Of a stretch of DNA of 64,000 bases, positions 32,712 to 41,297 are shown one piece after another. Source of the stretch: DASZBX01 sp035943635. Lineage in GTDB: Bacteria > Actinomycetota > Actinomycetes > Streptomycetales > Catenulisporaceae. How positions within the stretch are numbered: position 1 is the first letter of the stretch; each line of letters opens with the position of its first letter. The notes beneath the pieces were generated by a model. That model did no database searches, was not told the origin of the DNA, and worked only from the letters and a program-made list of their open reading frames with translations. A program made the position numbers and the translations under genes. The stretch spans positions 62,001 to 126,000 of the forward strand of contig DASZBX010000146.1 of assembly GCA_035943635.1 (NCBI GenBank), read 5' to 3'.

Positions 32712-33647
32712 ATGAAGATCGGCTTTGGCGCGCCCGTCGCGGGCGCTTGGGCTACCCCGGAGAACCTCGGCCGCTTCGCCGCGCGGGCGGAGGAGCTGGG
32801 CTACGACTCCCTCTGGACCTTCCACCGGCTGCTGATCGCGGCCGACGCCCAGATCGACCCGGTCTATCACAGCGTGCTGGATCCGTTGCTGGCGCTGACC
32901 TTCGCCGCGGCGAGGACCTCCCGGATCCGGCTGGGCGTGGCGATCGTGAACCTGCCGTTCGTCTCCCCGGCCTACCTGGCCAAGCAGGCCTCGACCCTGG
33001 ACGTGCTGTCCGGCGGGCGGCTGGACCTGGGCCTGGGCACCGGCTGGTCGCCCGAGGAGTTCACCGCCAGCGGCGCGGACCCGGCCCGGCGCGGGGCCCG
33101 GGCCGAGGACTACGTGGCCGCGCTGCGCACCTACTGGGCGGACGAGGTCAGCCAACACGAGGGCGAGTTCTACACCGTGCCGCCGAGCCGGATGCTGCCC
33201 AAGCCGGTGCAGCAGCCCGGCCCGCCGATCCTGCTCGGCGGCGCGGCCCCGGCCGCGCTGCGCCGGGCCGGCCGGCTGGCCGACGGCTGGCTCAGCCGCA
33301 GCGCCACCGACCTGTCGAAGATCGCCGAGCAGATCGGCACGGTCCGGGCCGCGGCGGCCGAGGCCGGGCGCGACCCGGGGGCCGTGCGGGTGATCACCCG
33401 CGGCGTGGTGCGCACCGGGCAGCCGGCCGGCGCGGGCGCGGCGCACACCGACGAGAGCGGCGGACGTCTCCGGCTGTCCGGCACCTTCGCGCAGATCCAA
33501 GAGGACGCGGCCTGGCTCGGCGAGCAGGGCGTGACCGAACTGTTCTACGACCTGAACTGGGACCCGCTGATCGGCAGCCCCGGCGCGGACCCGGCCGCGG
33601 CGGCCGAGCGGGCCGAGGAGATCCTGGTGGGCCTGGCGCCGCGGTGA
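32712..33647 (+). CDS. LLM-class flavin-dependent oxidoreductase (311 aa)
   Basis: A luciferase-like TIM barrel: ENLGRFAARAEELGYDSLWT, RLGVAIVNLPFVSPAYLAKQ, LDVLSGGRLDLGLGTGWSPE and PGPPILLGGAAPAALRRAGR are the standard motifs. It is probably FMN- or F420-dependent, as most actinobacterial relatives are; the sequence alone does not decide. There is no ribosome site: TAGACT, contributed by the right end of repeat copy B, lies 7 nt before the ATG, so the message looks leaderless. It is monocistronic. Confidence 0.88.
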   Translation: MKIGFGAPVAGAWATPENLGRFAARAEELGYDSLWTFHRLLIAADAQIDPVYHSVLDPLLALTFAAARTSRIRLGVAIVNLPFVSPAYLAKQASTLDVLSGGRLDLGLGTGWSPEEFTASGADPARRGARAEDYVAALRTYWADEVSQHEGEFYTVPPSRMLPKPVQQPGPPILLGGAAPAALRRAGRLADGWLSRSATDLSKIAEQIGTVRAAAAEAGRDPGAVRVITRGVVRTGQPAGAGAAHTDESGGRLRLSGTFAQIQEDAAWLGEQGVTELFYDLNWDPLIGSPGADPAAAAERAEEILVGLAPR

Positions 33648-33684
33648 CCGGCTGGTCCGGCACCCGGTCGCGGTCCGAAAGATA

Positions 33685-33729
33685 TTGACGGCCCGGCCCC
33701 TCCGCCATTATCGTCACTCCGACGATAAT
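33685..33729 (+). promoter_or_regulatory. Promoter with perfect palindromic operator before pnuC-nadR
   Basis: TTGACG (33685-33690) and TATCGT (33709-33714) are spaced 18 bp. A perfect palindrome, ATTATCGTC-N5-GACGATAAT (33707-33729), covers the -10 element. A dimeric repressor bound here would block the NAD salvage operon. The regulator is not in this window. Confidence 0.65.
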
Positions 33730-33752
33730 TGGTTCGGAGGGGAGCCGCTACG

Positions 33753-34481
33753 GTGGACACGCTGCTGCATCACCTGGTCGACCCGCTCAACACCGTCCTG
33801 TTCGACTTCGGACAGGACGCGGTGAGCTGGGCCGAGCTGCTGGGGTTCGTCACCGGGGCGATCTGCGTGTGGCTGACCGTCCGCGTGCACGTGTGGAACT
33901 TCCCGATCGGGATCGCGAACAACGTCTTCTTCCTCGTCCTGTTCTGGACCGCGCACCTCTACGCCGACGCGAGCCTGCAGATCGTGTACCTCGTGCTGGC
34001 CGTGATGGGCTGGTGGGAGTGGCTGCACGGCGGCGAGCAGCGGACCGCGCGGGTGATCGGGCACGCCACGATGCGCCACGTCGCCGTGCTGCTCGTCCTG
34101 ATCGTCCCGGCCACCTGGGCGCTGTACGTGATCCTCTCCCGGGCACACGACATCGCGCCGTTCTGGGACGCCCTGACCACCGCGCTCTCGCTCGCCGCGC
34201 AGTGGCTGCTGAACCTGAAGAAGTTCGAGAACTGGTACTTCTGGCTGGTCGCGGACGCGATCTACATCCCGCTCTACTTCGTCAAGGTGCTGTATCTCAC
34301 CGGCATCGTGTACGTGCTCTTCATCAGCCTGTGCCTGCTCGGATTGCGTGCCTGGCGCGCCGAACTGGCCCGCAGCGGCGCCGCCGCGGGCGGGCCCGGT
34401 GCCGACGACGACGTCCACGACGCCGCGCCCGCCGCCGCGCCGTTCACCGCGGCGACCAAGCCGTCGGCGACCGGCGCATGA
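33753..34481 (+). CDS. pnuC: PnuC-family nicotinamide riboside transporter (242 aa)
   Basis: Seven to eight hydrophobic segments with the PnuC signature NFPIGIANNVFFLVLFW, LVLAVMGWWEWLHGG and a WYFWLVADAIYIPLYFVKVL block (the W/Y-rich substrate channel) identify a nicotinamide riboside uptake protein. It begins at GTG 33753 with GGAGGGGAG upstream. The last 40 residues are a disordered Asp/Ala tail. The stop overlaps the nadR start (ATGA). Together they take up and phosphorylate/adenylate nicotinamide riboside to NAD. Confidence 0.9.
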   Translation: MDTLLHHLVDPLNTVLFDFGQDAVSWAELLGFVTGAICVWLTVRVHVWNFPIGIANNVFFLVLFWTAHLYADASLQIVYLVLAVMGWWEWLHGGEQRTARVIGHATMRHVAVLLVLIVPATWALYVILSRAHDIAPFWDALTTALSLAAQWLLNLKKFENWYFWLVADAIYIPLYFVKVLYLTGIVYVLFISLCLLGLRAWRAELARSGAAAGGPGADDDVHDAAPAAAPFTAATKPSATGA

Positions 34482-35641
34482 ACGGGACCTTCCGGCACGG
34501 GATGGTGATCGGCAAGTTCTATCCGCCGCACGCCGGGCACCACTTCCTGATCCGCAGCGCCGCAGCCGCGTGCGAGCGGGTGTCGGTCGTGGCCATGGCG
34601 TCCGATGTCGAGTCGATCCCGCTGCACCACCGGGTCGCCTGGCTGCGCGAGGCCTACGCCGACCAGCCGCACGTCGCGGTGATCGGCTGGGTCGACAACC
34701 TGCCGACCGACTACAGCGACGACGCGATCTGGGCCGGGCACGTCGAACTCATGCAGGCCGCGGTGGACCACGGCGAGCACGCCGGGCGCCCGGTCGACGC
34801 CGTGTTCACCTCGGAGGACTACGGCGCGGAACTGGCCCGGCGGTTCGGCGCGGCCGACGTGCGGCTGGACCCGGTCCGGTCGAACTTCGCGGTCTCGGGC
34901 ACCGCGATCCGGGCCGATCCGGTCGCGCACTGGGAGCGGATCGAGCCGCCGGTGCGCGGCTGGTTCGCCCGGCGGGTCGTGGTCCTGGGCGCGGAGTCCA
35001 CCGGCACGACCACCCTCGCCCGGGACCTCGCCGCGGCGCTGCGCGAACGCGGCGCAGCGCACGCGCTCACCCAGTGGGTGCCGGAGTACGGACGCGAATT
35101 CACCGTGGCCAAACTGGCCGTCGCCAAGGCGGTCGCTGCGACGAAGGCCCAGGCGAACGCGTCTCCGGCGGTGAGCGATGTGGTCACGACGGGCGCGGCC
35201 GGGCCGACCATCTTCGACCTGGCCTGGACGGACCCGGACTTCGAGCAGGTCGCCCGGCGCCAGTGCGCGGACGAGGACGCCGCGGCCCGGCTCGGCGGCC
35301 CGATCCTGGTCTGCGACACCGACGCCCTGGCCACCACGGTCTGGCAGCTGCGCTACACCGGCCACATCACCGAGCCGGTCCGCCGCATCGCCGCGCGGAT
35401 GCCCGGGCGCGCGCTGTACCTGCTCACCTCCGAGGTGGGCGTGCCGTTCGAGGACGACGGGCTGCGCGACGGCGAGCACCTGCGCGCGTGGATGAACGAC
35501 GAGTTCCGCTCGCTGCTCGCGTCGGCGGACGTGCCGTGGCTGGAGGTGCGCGGAGACGGGCAGGAGCGGTTGCAGCAGGCCCTGGCCGCGGTCGACAAGG
35601 TGCTGGCCGAAGGCTGGCGGCTGGCCGACCCGCTCGGCTGA
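34478..35641 (+). CDS. nadR: NadR-type NMN adenylyltransferase / nicotinamide riboside kinase (387 aa)
   Basis: The N-terminal nucleotidyltransferase has GKFYPPHAGHHFLI with HAGH at 18-21 and AVSGTAIRADPVAHW, the ISGTxIR-type motif. The C-terminal half is the kinase domain. Its P-loop reads GAESTGTTTLAR (171-182), where the usual Walker A Lys is Thr177. FDLAWTDPDFEQVARRQ and LVCDTDALATTVWQ carry the kinase acidic residues. Unlike enterobacterial NadR there is no N-terminal repressor domain. It overlaps pnuC by 4 bp, so uptake and conversion are coupled. If the altered P-loop weakens kinase activity, adenylyl transfer would remain. Confidence 0.9.
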   Translation: MNGTFRHGMVIGKFYPPHAGHHFLIRSAAAACERVSVVAMASDVESIPLHHRVAWLREAYADQPHVAVIGWVDNLPTDYSDDAIWAGHVELMQAAVDHGEHAGRPVDAVFTSEDYGAELARRFGAADVRLDPVRSNFAVSGTAIRADPVAHWERIEPPVRGWFARRVVVLGAESTGTTTLARDLAAALRERGAAHALTQWVPEYGREFTVAKLAVAKAVAATKAQANASPAVSDVVTTGAAGPTIFDLAWTDPDFEQVARRQCADEDAAARLGGPILVCDTDALATTVWQLRYTGHITEPVRRIAARMPGRALYLLTSEVGVPFEDDGLRDGEHLRAWMNDEFRSLLASADVPWLEVRGDGQERLQQALAAVDKVLAEGWRLADPLG

Positions 35642-35716
35642 GCGCGATGATCTAGTGTCGTGTACGGCACTGGTTGTGCTGGCGGCGGCGAATCGGCCGG
35701 TGATTCAATACTCGAC

Positions 35717-36568
35717 ATGACTTCTCCTGGCGTCGACGAGACCACTGCGCTGCTGGCCCGGATCGAGCAGTACTACGACGCCCTGCCGCGGCACAGTGCC
35801 CGGGCCGAGGACTTCGGGCCGCTGGTGTTGTTCGTCCGGGAGAGCAGGGGCTGGCCGTACTACGCGCGCCCGGCTGCGGGCCGGGCCGGGCCGGTCGGGC
35901 CGGGCGACGTCGACCGGGTCCGGGAGCGGCAGCGCGAGCTCGGCATCCCGGAGACCTTCGAGTGGGTGGACGAGCTCAACCCGCAACTGCGCGCGTCGGC
36001 CGAGAAGTCCGGCCTGACAGTGCACGAACACCCGCTGATGGCGCTGGACCCCGGCGCCGAGCTGCCGGCGGACCGGTCGGCGGACGGGCTCGCGGTCCGG
36101 ATCGTCGGCCCGGACGACCCGGCCCTGCCCAGCGCGCTGGCCGTGCCGCGGCTGGCCTTCGCCGAACCGGGCACCGGGATCGGGGCCGGCGGCCGGGCCG
36201 ACCTGGAGCAGATGCTCAGTGCCAAGGCGCACGACGGGTCGGTGGCGCACGTCGTGGCCCGGATGCAGGCGGGCTGGACCGTGGTGGCCGCGGCGGTGGA
36301 CGACGGCACCGCGCTGTCCGCGGGCCAGCACCAGCCGATCGGCCGGGTGAGCGAGATCGTCGGGGTCGGCACCCTGCCCACGGCCCGGCGCCGCGGGCTC
36401 GGCCGCGCGGTCACCGCGGCGCTGGCCGCGGACGCCCGGACCGGCGGCGTGGACACGGTGTTCCTGTCCGCGGACGACGAGGACGTGGCCCGGATCTACG
36501 CCGGGCTCGGATTCCGCCGGATCGCCACCGCCCTGATCGCGGACGCGCCGCCGGCGATCCGGGAGTGA
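35717..36568 (+). CDS. GNAT-family N-acetyltransferase (283 aa)
   Basis: The C-terminal 110 residues hold the GNAT core: EIVGVGTLPTARRRGLGRAV is the acetyl-CoA loop (R-x-x-G-x-[GA]) and VFLSADDEDVARIYAGLGFR the final strand-helix. The first 150 residues are a second, diverged domain (LVLFVRESRGWPYYARP), as in double-domain GNATs. TTCAAT ends 7 nt before ATG 35717, which fixes the start. The gene is monocistronic and the substrate is unknown. Confidence 0.82.
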   Translation: MTSPGVDETTALLARIEQYYDALPRHSARAEDFGPLVLFVRESRGWPYYARPAAGRAGPVGPGDVDRVRERQRELGIPETFEWVDELNPQLRASAEKSGLTVHEHPLMALDPGAELPADRSADGLAVRIVGPDDPALPSALAVPRLAFAEPGTGIGAGGRADLEQMLSAKAHDGSVAHVVARMQAGWTVVAAAVDDGTALSAGQHQPIGRVSEIVGVGTLPTARRRGLGRAVTAALAADARTGGVDTVFLSADDEDVARIYAGLGFRRIATALIADAPPAIRE

Positions 36569-36679
36569 CCGGCGTCCGGGCGTGCGCCGAGGACCGCCGC
36601 TGGCCGGGAAGGCGCAACCTCAGCATTTCCCTCGCGCACTCTTAGGCGCTGTTCAGCCGGACCGTTTATCGTGATCCGG

Positions 36680-37054
36680 ATGGAAGAGAATCGTGCTCAA
36701 CGAGTCGTCGACGCGCTGCGCGAGCGCGGGGTCAACGCGCATCCGGCCCGGGTCGGGGTCTACCAGTTCGGGGTCACGGTCAAGCTGCCGGACGGGCGCG
36801 AGGCGCAGTGGGACACCGACGGCACGGCCACGCTCGAGGCGCAGGTGATGCGGGACGGCGTGCTGGTCGGCTTCGTGCCGGTGATCGAGGGCTCGGAGGA
36901 CTTCGACGAGCGGCAGGTGGTCGACGCGATCGCCGGCACCGACTACGACAAGCCGATCGCGACCCGGCGCACCACCCCCGCCCCGCCGAGCGCCCCGCTG
37001 CCGCGCGAGGGCGGGGTCTTCCGCCGCTTCCTGGGCGGTTTTCGGGAGCACTGA
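36680..37054 (+). CDS. Small conserved-looking protein of unknown function (124 aa)
   Basis: Residues 1-75 look folded and mixed alpha/beta (RVVDALRERGVNAHPARVGV, YQFGVTVKLPDGREAQWDTD, MRDGVLVGFVPVIEGSEDFD); the last 30 are a Pro-rich tail ending FRRFLGGFREH. There is no signal peptide or membrane segment. TATCGT ends 7 nt before ATG 36680, so I prefer it to the GTG 9 nt upstream. The stop codon lies within the first unit of the 13-bp tandem repeat that follows. I do not recognise the family. Confidence 0.65.
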   Translation: MEENRAQRVVDALRERGVNAHPARVGVYQFGVTVKLPDGREAQWDTDGTATLEAQVMRDGVLVGFVPVIEGSEDFDERQVVDAIAGTDYDKPIATRRTTPAPPSAPLPREGGVFRRFLGGFREH

Positions 37055-37120
37055 CCGGGAGCGCTGACCGGGAGCACTGACCGGCAGTGCTCACCGGAAG
37101 CACCGACCGGGCGCGCCGGC
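37043..37120 (+). repeat. 13-bp tandem repeat, six units
   Basis: Units of the form CGGGAGCACTGAC start at 37043, 37056, 37069, 37082, 37095 and 37108. The first three are almost identical and the later ones drift. The array covers the end of the 124-aa gene and its 3' flank. Confidence 0.75.
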
Positions 37121-37598
37121 CGACCGCGGTGACCCGAAACGCCCCGGCCGGCCAGTGATCGGCTGTCGCCCGGGGCGGTTCGCGTGCTGCCCTACTGCAT
37201 TCCTCTACCTTTACCTCTTACGCCCACGGCCCGTGAGGCCGCTTCGCCGCCGAGCGTATCCCGGGCCGCCCGGCGCCCGGGCCGGATCGGCGCCGCAGTC
37301 ACCCGTCCGAGCGAGCGGCCGCCTGCGCGCCGCCGGGCCGCACGCCCGGTCGCCGCTCCCCCGATCCCGCCCGTCCGGGCCGGATCCGGCGACGTCAGGG
37401 CGTCCCGCGGGTGCACAACGGCCGAACGGTGGATACCGGATCCGCTTTTCCGGTCGGCAAACTGGGCCGATCGGGCAAATCCGTACATTGTCACGTTCAC
37501 TTCATTGCGCAGACGTGACTCTTTCCCGGATCTGTTATGGGAGGATCCCGGAGGACCCCGGCCACACCGTGGCCACGACCTCGGAAGGCGCGCCCTTG
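37121..37598. other. Intergenic region upstream of zwf, no gene seen
   Basis: One long frame runs in from the left and joins zwf, but it has no Met-rich or domain-like content. The last 100 bp are less GC-rich and include TTGCGC (near 37504) and TGTTAT (near 37536), which may be part of the zwf promoter. Confidence 0.4.
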
Positions 37599-38999
37599 AT
37601 GAGCAAGACCAGGACACAGGCGGCCGATGCCTTGGTGATCTTCGGGATCACCGGGGACCTGGCCCGCAAGATGACATTCCGTTCGCTCTACCGGATGGAG
37701 GCGGCCAACCGGCTCTCCTGCCCGATCATCGGGGTGGCCTTCGACGACTGGTCGCTGGACCAGCTGGTCAAGGCCGCCCGCGAGGGCGCCGGGGCCGGCG
37801 GCGAGAAGGTGGACGAGCACGTCTTCAAGCGGCTGGCCGCCCGGCTGAGCTACCTGCACGGCGACTTCTCGGACGCGGCCACCTACGAGCAGCTGGCCGA
37901 GCACATGAAGGACGTCAAGAAGCCGCTGTACTACCTGGAGATCCCGCCGTCCCTGTTCGCCACCGTGGTCAGCGGGCTGAGCAAGGCGAACCTGGCCGAG
38001 AACGCGCACTTCCTGATCGAGAAGCCCTTCGGCCACGACCTGCCCTCGGCCCAGGCCCTGAACAAGGAACTGCACGCGGTCATCGACGAAGACCAGATCC
38101 TGCGGATCGACCACTTCCTGGGCAAGCAGCCCGTGCTGGACATACAGTTCCTGCGGTTCGCCAACGCCCTGCTGGAACCGGTCTGGAACCGCGACCACGT
38201 CGCGGCCGTGCAGATCACCATGGCCGAGGACTTCGGCGTCGAGGACCGCGGCGCCTTCTACGACTCGGTCGGCGCGCTGCGCGACGTGGTGCAGAACCAC
38301 CTGCTCCAGGTCCTGGCCCTGTACGCGATGGAGCCGCCGGTGGTCCCCGGCGCGGACGCTCTGTGGGACAAGAAGCTGGACGTGTTCCAGGCTATGGCCG
38401 ACGTGGACCCGGCCAAGACCATCCGCGGCCAGTACGAGGGCTACCACGAGATCAAGGGCGTCAAGCCGGACTCGGACACCGAGACCTACGTGGCGCTGAA
38501 GCTGGAGATCGACAGCTGGCGCTGGGCCGGGGTGCCGTTCTACATCCGGGCCGGCAAGGCCCTGACCACCCGGGCCACCGAGGTCCGGGTCATCTTCAAG
38601 CGCCCGCCCCGGCTCGCCTTCCTGGAGCAGGGCCACCACACCGACCCGAACCAGCTGGTCATGCGGATCGACCCGGACCCGGGCCTGCGGATGCTGCTGC
38701 AGTCCAAGGCCGCCGACGGCCGCGGCACCCGGCCGGTGCACATGGACCTGCCGTTCGTGGCCGAGCTCGGCCGCCCGCCGGAGCCCTACGAGCGGCTGCT
38801 GCTGGACGCGCTCAAGGGCGACCGCTCGCTGTTCACCCGGCAGGACGTGGTAGAGGAGACCTGGCGGGTGCTCCAGCCGCTGCTGGACCGGCCGACGCCG
38901 ACCGTGCAGTACGCGAAGGGGACCTGGGGCCCGGCCGAGGCCGAACACCTGCTGCGCGGCCACACCGGCTGGCACCTGCCGTGGTTGCCCACGACATAG
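37599..38999 (+). CDS. zwf: Glucose-6-phosphate 1-dehydrogenase (466 aa)
   Basis: First step of the oxidative pentose phosphate pathway. GITGDLA (16-22) is the NADP-binding loop and RIDHFLGK (169-176) the active-site signature with catalytic His. EKPFGHDLPSAQALNKEL, EDFGVEDRGAFYDSVGALRD and FYIRAGKALTTRATEVRVIF are also family hallmarks. GGAAGG lies 10 nt before the ATG; the open frame extends upstream without similarity. gnd follows after 181 bp with its own signals, so these are linked but probably separate transcription units. There are no opcA, tal or tkt genes between them, unlike in many actinomycetes. Confidence 0.95.
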   Translation: MSKTRTQAADALVIFGITGDLARKMTFRSLYRMEAANRLSCPIIGVAFDDWSLDQLVKAAREGAGAGGEKVDEHVFKRLAARLSYLHGDFSDAATYEQLAEHMKDVKKPLYYLEIPPSLFATVVSGLSKANLAENAHFLIEKPFGHDLPSAQALNKELHAVIDEDQILRIDHFLGKQPVLDIQFLRFANALLEPVWNRDHVAAVQITMAEDFGVEDRGAFYDSVGALRDVVQNHLLQVLALYAMEPPVVPGADALWDKKLDVFQAMADVDPAKTIRGQYEGYHEIKGVKPDSDTETYVALKLEIDSWRWAGVPFYIRAGKALTTRATEVRVIFKRPPRLAFLEQGHHTDPNQLVMRIDPDPGLRMLLQSKAADGRGTRPVHMDLPFVAELGRPPEPYERLLLDALKGDRSLFTRQDVVEETWRVLQPLLDRPTPTVQYAKGTWGPAEAEHLLRGHTGWHLPWLPTT

Positions 39000-39180
39000 C
39001 GGTACCCGGACGCACACACTGCTCCGATCGGCCCGGCGCGCGCACCGCGCCGGGCCCGCCCGCGCCCGCGGCGTCCGGAACCCGGGCCCCGGCGGCGGAC
39101 CGAACACAGGTGCGGCAGACTTGCAGCACACGAGGAATCGACGACAGTCCCATATACGCAAGATCGAGGAGAATCACCTG

Positions 39181-40215
39181 ATGGCTACAAGCAACCCGAT
39201 GCAGCTGGGCATGGTCGGCCTCGGCCGGATGGGCGCCAACATCGTCCGCCGGCTGATGCGCGACGGGCACAGCTGCGTCGTCTTCGACCTGGACCCCAAC
39301 GCGGTCAAGGCCCTGGAGGCCGAGGGCGCGGTCGCCGCGAGCTCGCTGGAGGACCTGGTCGGCAAGCTCTCCGAGCCGCGGACCGCCTGGGTGATGCTGC
39401 CGGCCGGCGAGATCACCGGCAAGACCATCGAGAACCTGGCCGAGCACATGAGCGAGGGCGACTCGATCATCGACGGCGGCAACTCGTACTACCGCGACGA
39501 CATCCGCCGGGCCGCCGCGCTGCACGAACGCGGCGTGCACCTGATCGACGTCGGCACCAGCGGCGGGGTCTGGGGCCTGGACCGCGGCTACTGCCTGATG
39601 ATCGGCGGCGACACCGAGCAGGTCGACCGCCTGAGCCCCATCTTCGCCACCATCGCCCCGGGCGTCGATTCGGCCCCGCGCACCCCCGGGCGCACCGGCG
39701 AGCCGGACTCGGCCGAGAACGGCTACCTGCACTGCGGCCCGAACGGGGCCGGGCACTTCGTCAAGATGGTGCACAACGGGATCGAGTACGGCATGATGGC
39801 CTCCTTCGCCGAGGGCCTGAACATCCTGCACAAGGCCAATGCCGGGCGCAGCGAGATCACCGCCGACGCCGAGACCGCGCCGCTGGCCGAGCCGGAATTC
39901 TACCAGTACGACATCGACACCACCGCGGTGGCCGAGGTGTGGCGCCGCGGCAGCGTGGTCGGCTCCTGGCTGCTGGACCTGACCGCGCAGGCGCTGCTGG
40001 AGTCCCCGGACCTGTCCGCGTACGCCGGCCACGTCTCGGACTCCGGCGAGGGCCGCTGGACCTCGATCGCGGCCATCGACGAGGGCGTGCCGACCCCGGT
40101 GCTGACCGCGGCGCTCTACTCCCGCTTCTCCTCCCGCGGCCTGGACGACTTCGCCAACAAGTCGCTCTCGGCCATGCGCAAGGGCTTCGGCGGCCACGAC
40201 GAGAAGAAGGAGTAG
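39181..40215 (+). CDS. gnd: 6-phosphogluconate dehydrogenase, short GndA type (344 aa)
   Basis: Oxidative decarboxylation of 6-phosphogluconate to ribulose 5-phosphate. MVGLGRMGANI near the N-terminus binds the cofactor, DGGNSYYRDD and DVGTSGGVWGLDRGYCLMIG bind substrate, and GPNGAGHFVKMVHNGIEYGM carries the catalytic Lys and Asn. Length matches the short NAD-preferring class rather than the 470-residue class. The ATG at 39181 follows GAGGAG. An in-frame ATG 60 nt upstream gives a non-homologous extension. The next gene starts 6 nt after the stop. Confidence 0.94.
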   Translation: MATSNPMQLGMVGLGRMGANIVRRLMRDGHSCVVFDLDPNAVKALEAEGAVAASSLEDLVGKLSEPRTAWVMLPAGEITGKTIENLAEHMSEGDSIIDGGNSYYRDDIRRAAALHERGVHLIDVGTSGGVWGLDRGYCLMIGGDTEQVDRLSPIFATIAPGVDSAPRTPGRTGEPDSAENGYLHCGPNGAGHFVKMVHNGIEYGMMASFAEGLNILHKANAGRSEITADAETAPLAEPEFYQYDIDTTAVAEVWRRGSVVGSWLLDLTAQALLESPDLSAYAGHVSDSGEGRWTSIAAIDEGVPTPVLTAALYSRFSSRGLDDFANKSLSAMRKGFGGHDEKKE

Positions 40216-40221
40216 GCGCCG

Positions 40222-40620
40222 GTGGCCGGGCGGCTGCGGCCCCCGCGGGCGACGTCGGCCACCCTGCTGGCCGGCCTGCTCGCGACCGCGGGTGCCACGC
40301 ACTTCCTCGCCCCGCGCGGCTACGAGCGGATCGTGCCGGCCGCACTGCCGGGCACCCGGAAGTGGTGGGTGCAGGCCAGCGGCGCGGCCGAGCTCGCGCT
40401 GGCCGCGGCGGTGGCCGTGCCGCAGACCCGGCGGCTCGGCGCCCTGGGTGCGGCCGGACTGTTCGTCGCGGTGTTCCCGGCGAACGTGAAGATGGCCGTG
40501 GATTGGCGCCACGCCCCGACCCCGCGCAAGGCCGTAGCCTACGGGCGGCTGCCGCTGCAGGCGCCGCTGGTCGGCTGGGCGCTGCGGGTGGCGCGCACCG
40601 CCGACCGGCGCTCGGCGTAG
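40222..40620 (+). CDS. DoxX-like small membrane protein (132 aa)
   Basis: Four hydrophobic segments (ATLLAGLLATAGATHFL, ASGAAELALAAAVAVP, LGALGAAGLFVAVFPANVKM, LQAPLVGWALRVA) with the THF...P and FPAN-V-KM-A motifs fit the DoxX-like/DUF4267 type of membrane proteins. GAAGGAG upstream of the GTG overlaps the gnd stop region and the gap is 6 nt, so it is cotranscribed with gnd. Function is unknown; a redox or membrane-stress role is the usual guess. Confidence 0.75.
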   Translation: MAGRLRPPRATSATLLAGLLATAGATHFLAPRGYERIVPAALPGTRKWWVQASGAAELALAAAVAVPQTRRLGALGAAGLFVAVFPANVKMAVDWRHAPTPRKAVAYGRLPLQAPLVGWALRVARTADRRSA

Positions 40621-40680
40621 GCGGCGTGGCGCAGGAGATATGACGCGATGGTGCGGTAACGAGAAACCGAAAAACCGACC

Positions 40681-40710
40681 CGGCCGGGGCTGAGAACTCA
40701 GCTCCGGCCG
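40681..40710 (+). terminator. Hairpin terminator after the gnd operon
   Basis: Arms 40681-40694 and 40697-40710 are complementary over 14 bp with one G-U wobble; the loop is formed by the central GAAC. TTCTCG follows. It ends the gnd-DoxX transcript. Confidence 0.65.
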
Positions 40711-40994
40711 TTCTCGCCCTCGTCGTCGCCGGGCGGACATTCTCGGAGAGCGAGACGCGGGCGCGCGGCGCTCGAAGTGGAGAACGTTACCGATCTTGTC
40801 CCGCGAGCCGCGCCCCGCGAACCCCGGGCCGGTTCTCGCAATCCCCCATCAGTCACCATCAATCACCACCAGCCCCGGCCAGACCGCTGGAACGCGTCCC
40901 GAACAGCACTGTGCCGACAGATACCGACACTTCGGCGGCAGTGTGATCCAACGCACGCCGCCCGTGCCCGGCCCCGTGCTGCCCCGGGCCCCGG
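40711..40994. other. Intergenic region without a recognisable gene
   Basis: Plus-strand frames here lack domain similarity and start signals. The stretch 40850-40990 is less GC-rich, with repeated CATCA-type words (CCCCATCAGTCACCATCAAT). I see no promoter or RNA gene that I can support. Confidence 0.3.
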
Positions 40995-41297
40995 CTACCA
41001 GACCAGTTGCCCGTTCGTCTGCCCGACGTGCACCCGCGGGGCCGGTTCCGGCTCCGGGTCGGGCGAGAGCAGCGGTTCGGACGGCGCCGGGAAGCGCACG
41101 TGCTGGACCCGGTGGGCCGGGTAGACCATGATGCCGTCGGTGCCCCGCGGCGGGTCGGAGTGTTCGAGGTCGACGTAGAGCCAGCCGCCGGTGAAGGCCA
41201 CCCGCGCGCCGGTCAACACGCAGGTGGCGCCGTTGCCGAAGTCGTCCTCGTTGGTGAGCCGGATGATCGCGCCGGAGATCCATTTCAGGTGGGCCAT
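40995..41297 (-). CDS. Hypothetical protein (100 aa)
   Basis: A small beta-rich protein: MAHLKWISGAIIRLTNEDDF, ATCVLTGARVAFTGGWLYVD and GIMVYPAHRVQHVRF alternate like an SH3- or PH-type barrel, followed by a Pro/Glu tail. The ATG has GGAG upstream. It is divergent from the lacI gene at 41555. I recognise no family; codon bias is that of a real gene. Confidence 0.6.
   Translation of the reverse strand: MAHLKWISGAIIRLTNEDDFGNGATCVLTGARVAFTGGWLYVDLEHSDPPRGTDGIMVYPAHRVQHVRFPAPSEPLLSPDPEPEPAPRVHVGQTNGQLVW

Noticed and set aside
37155..37598. An N-terminal extension of zwf by 148 codons
   Set aside because: The extension is Arg/Pro/Gly-rich without similarity. The family starts a few residues before the GITGDLA motif, as the ATG at 37599 does.
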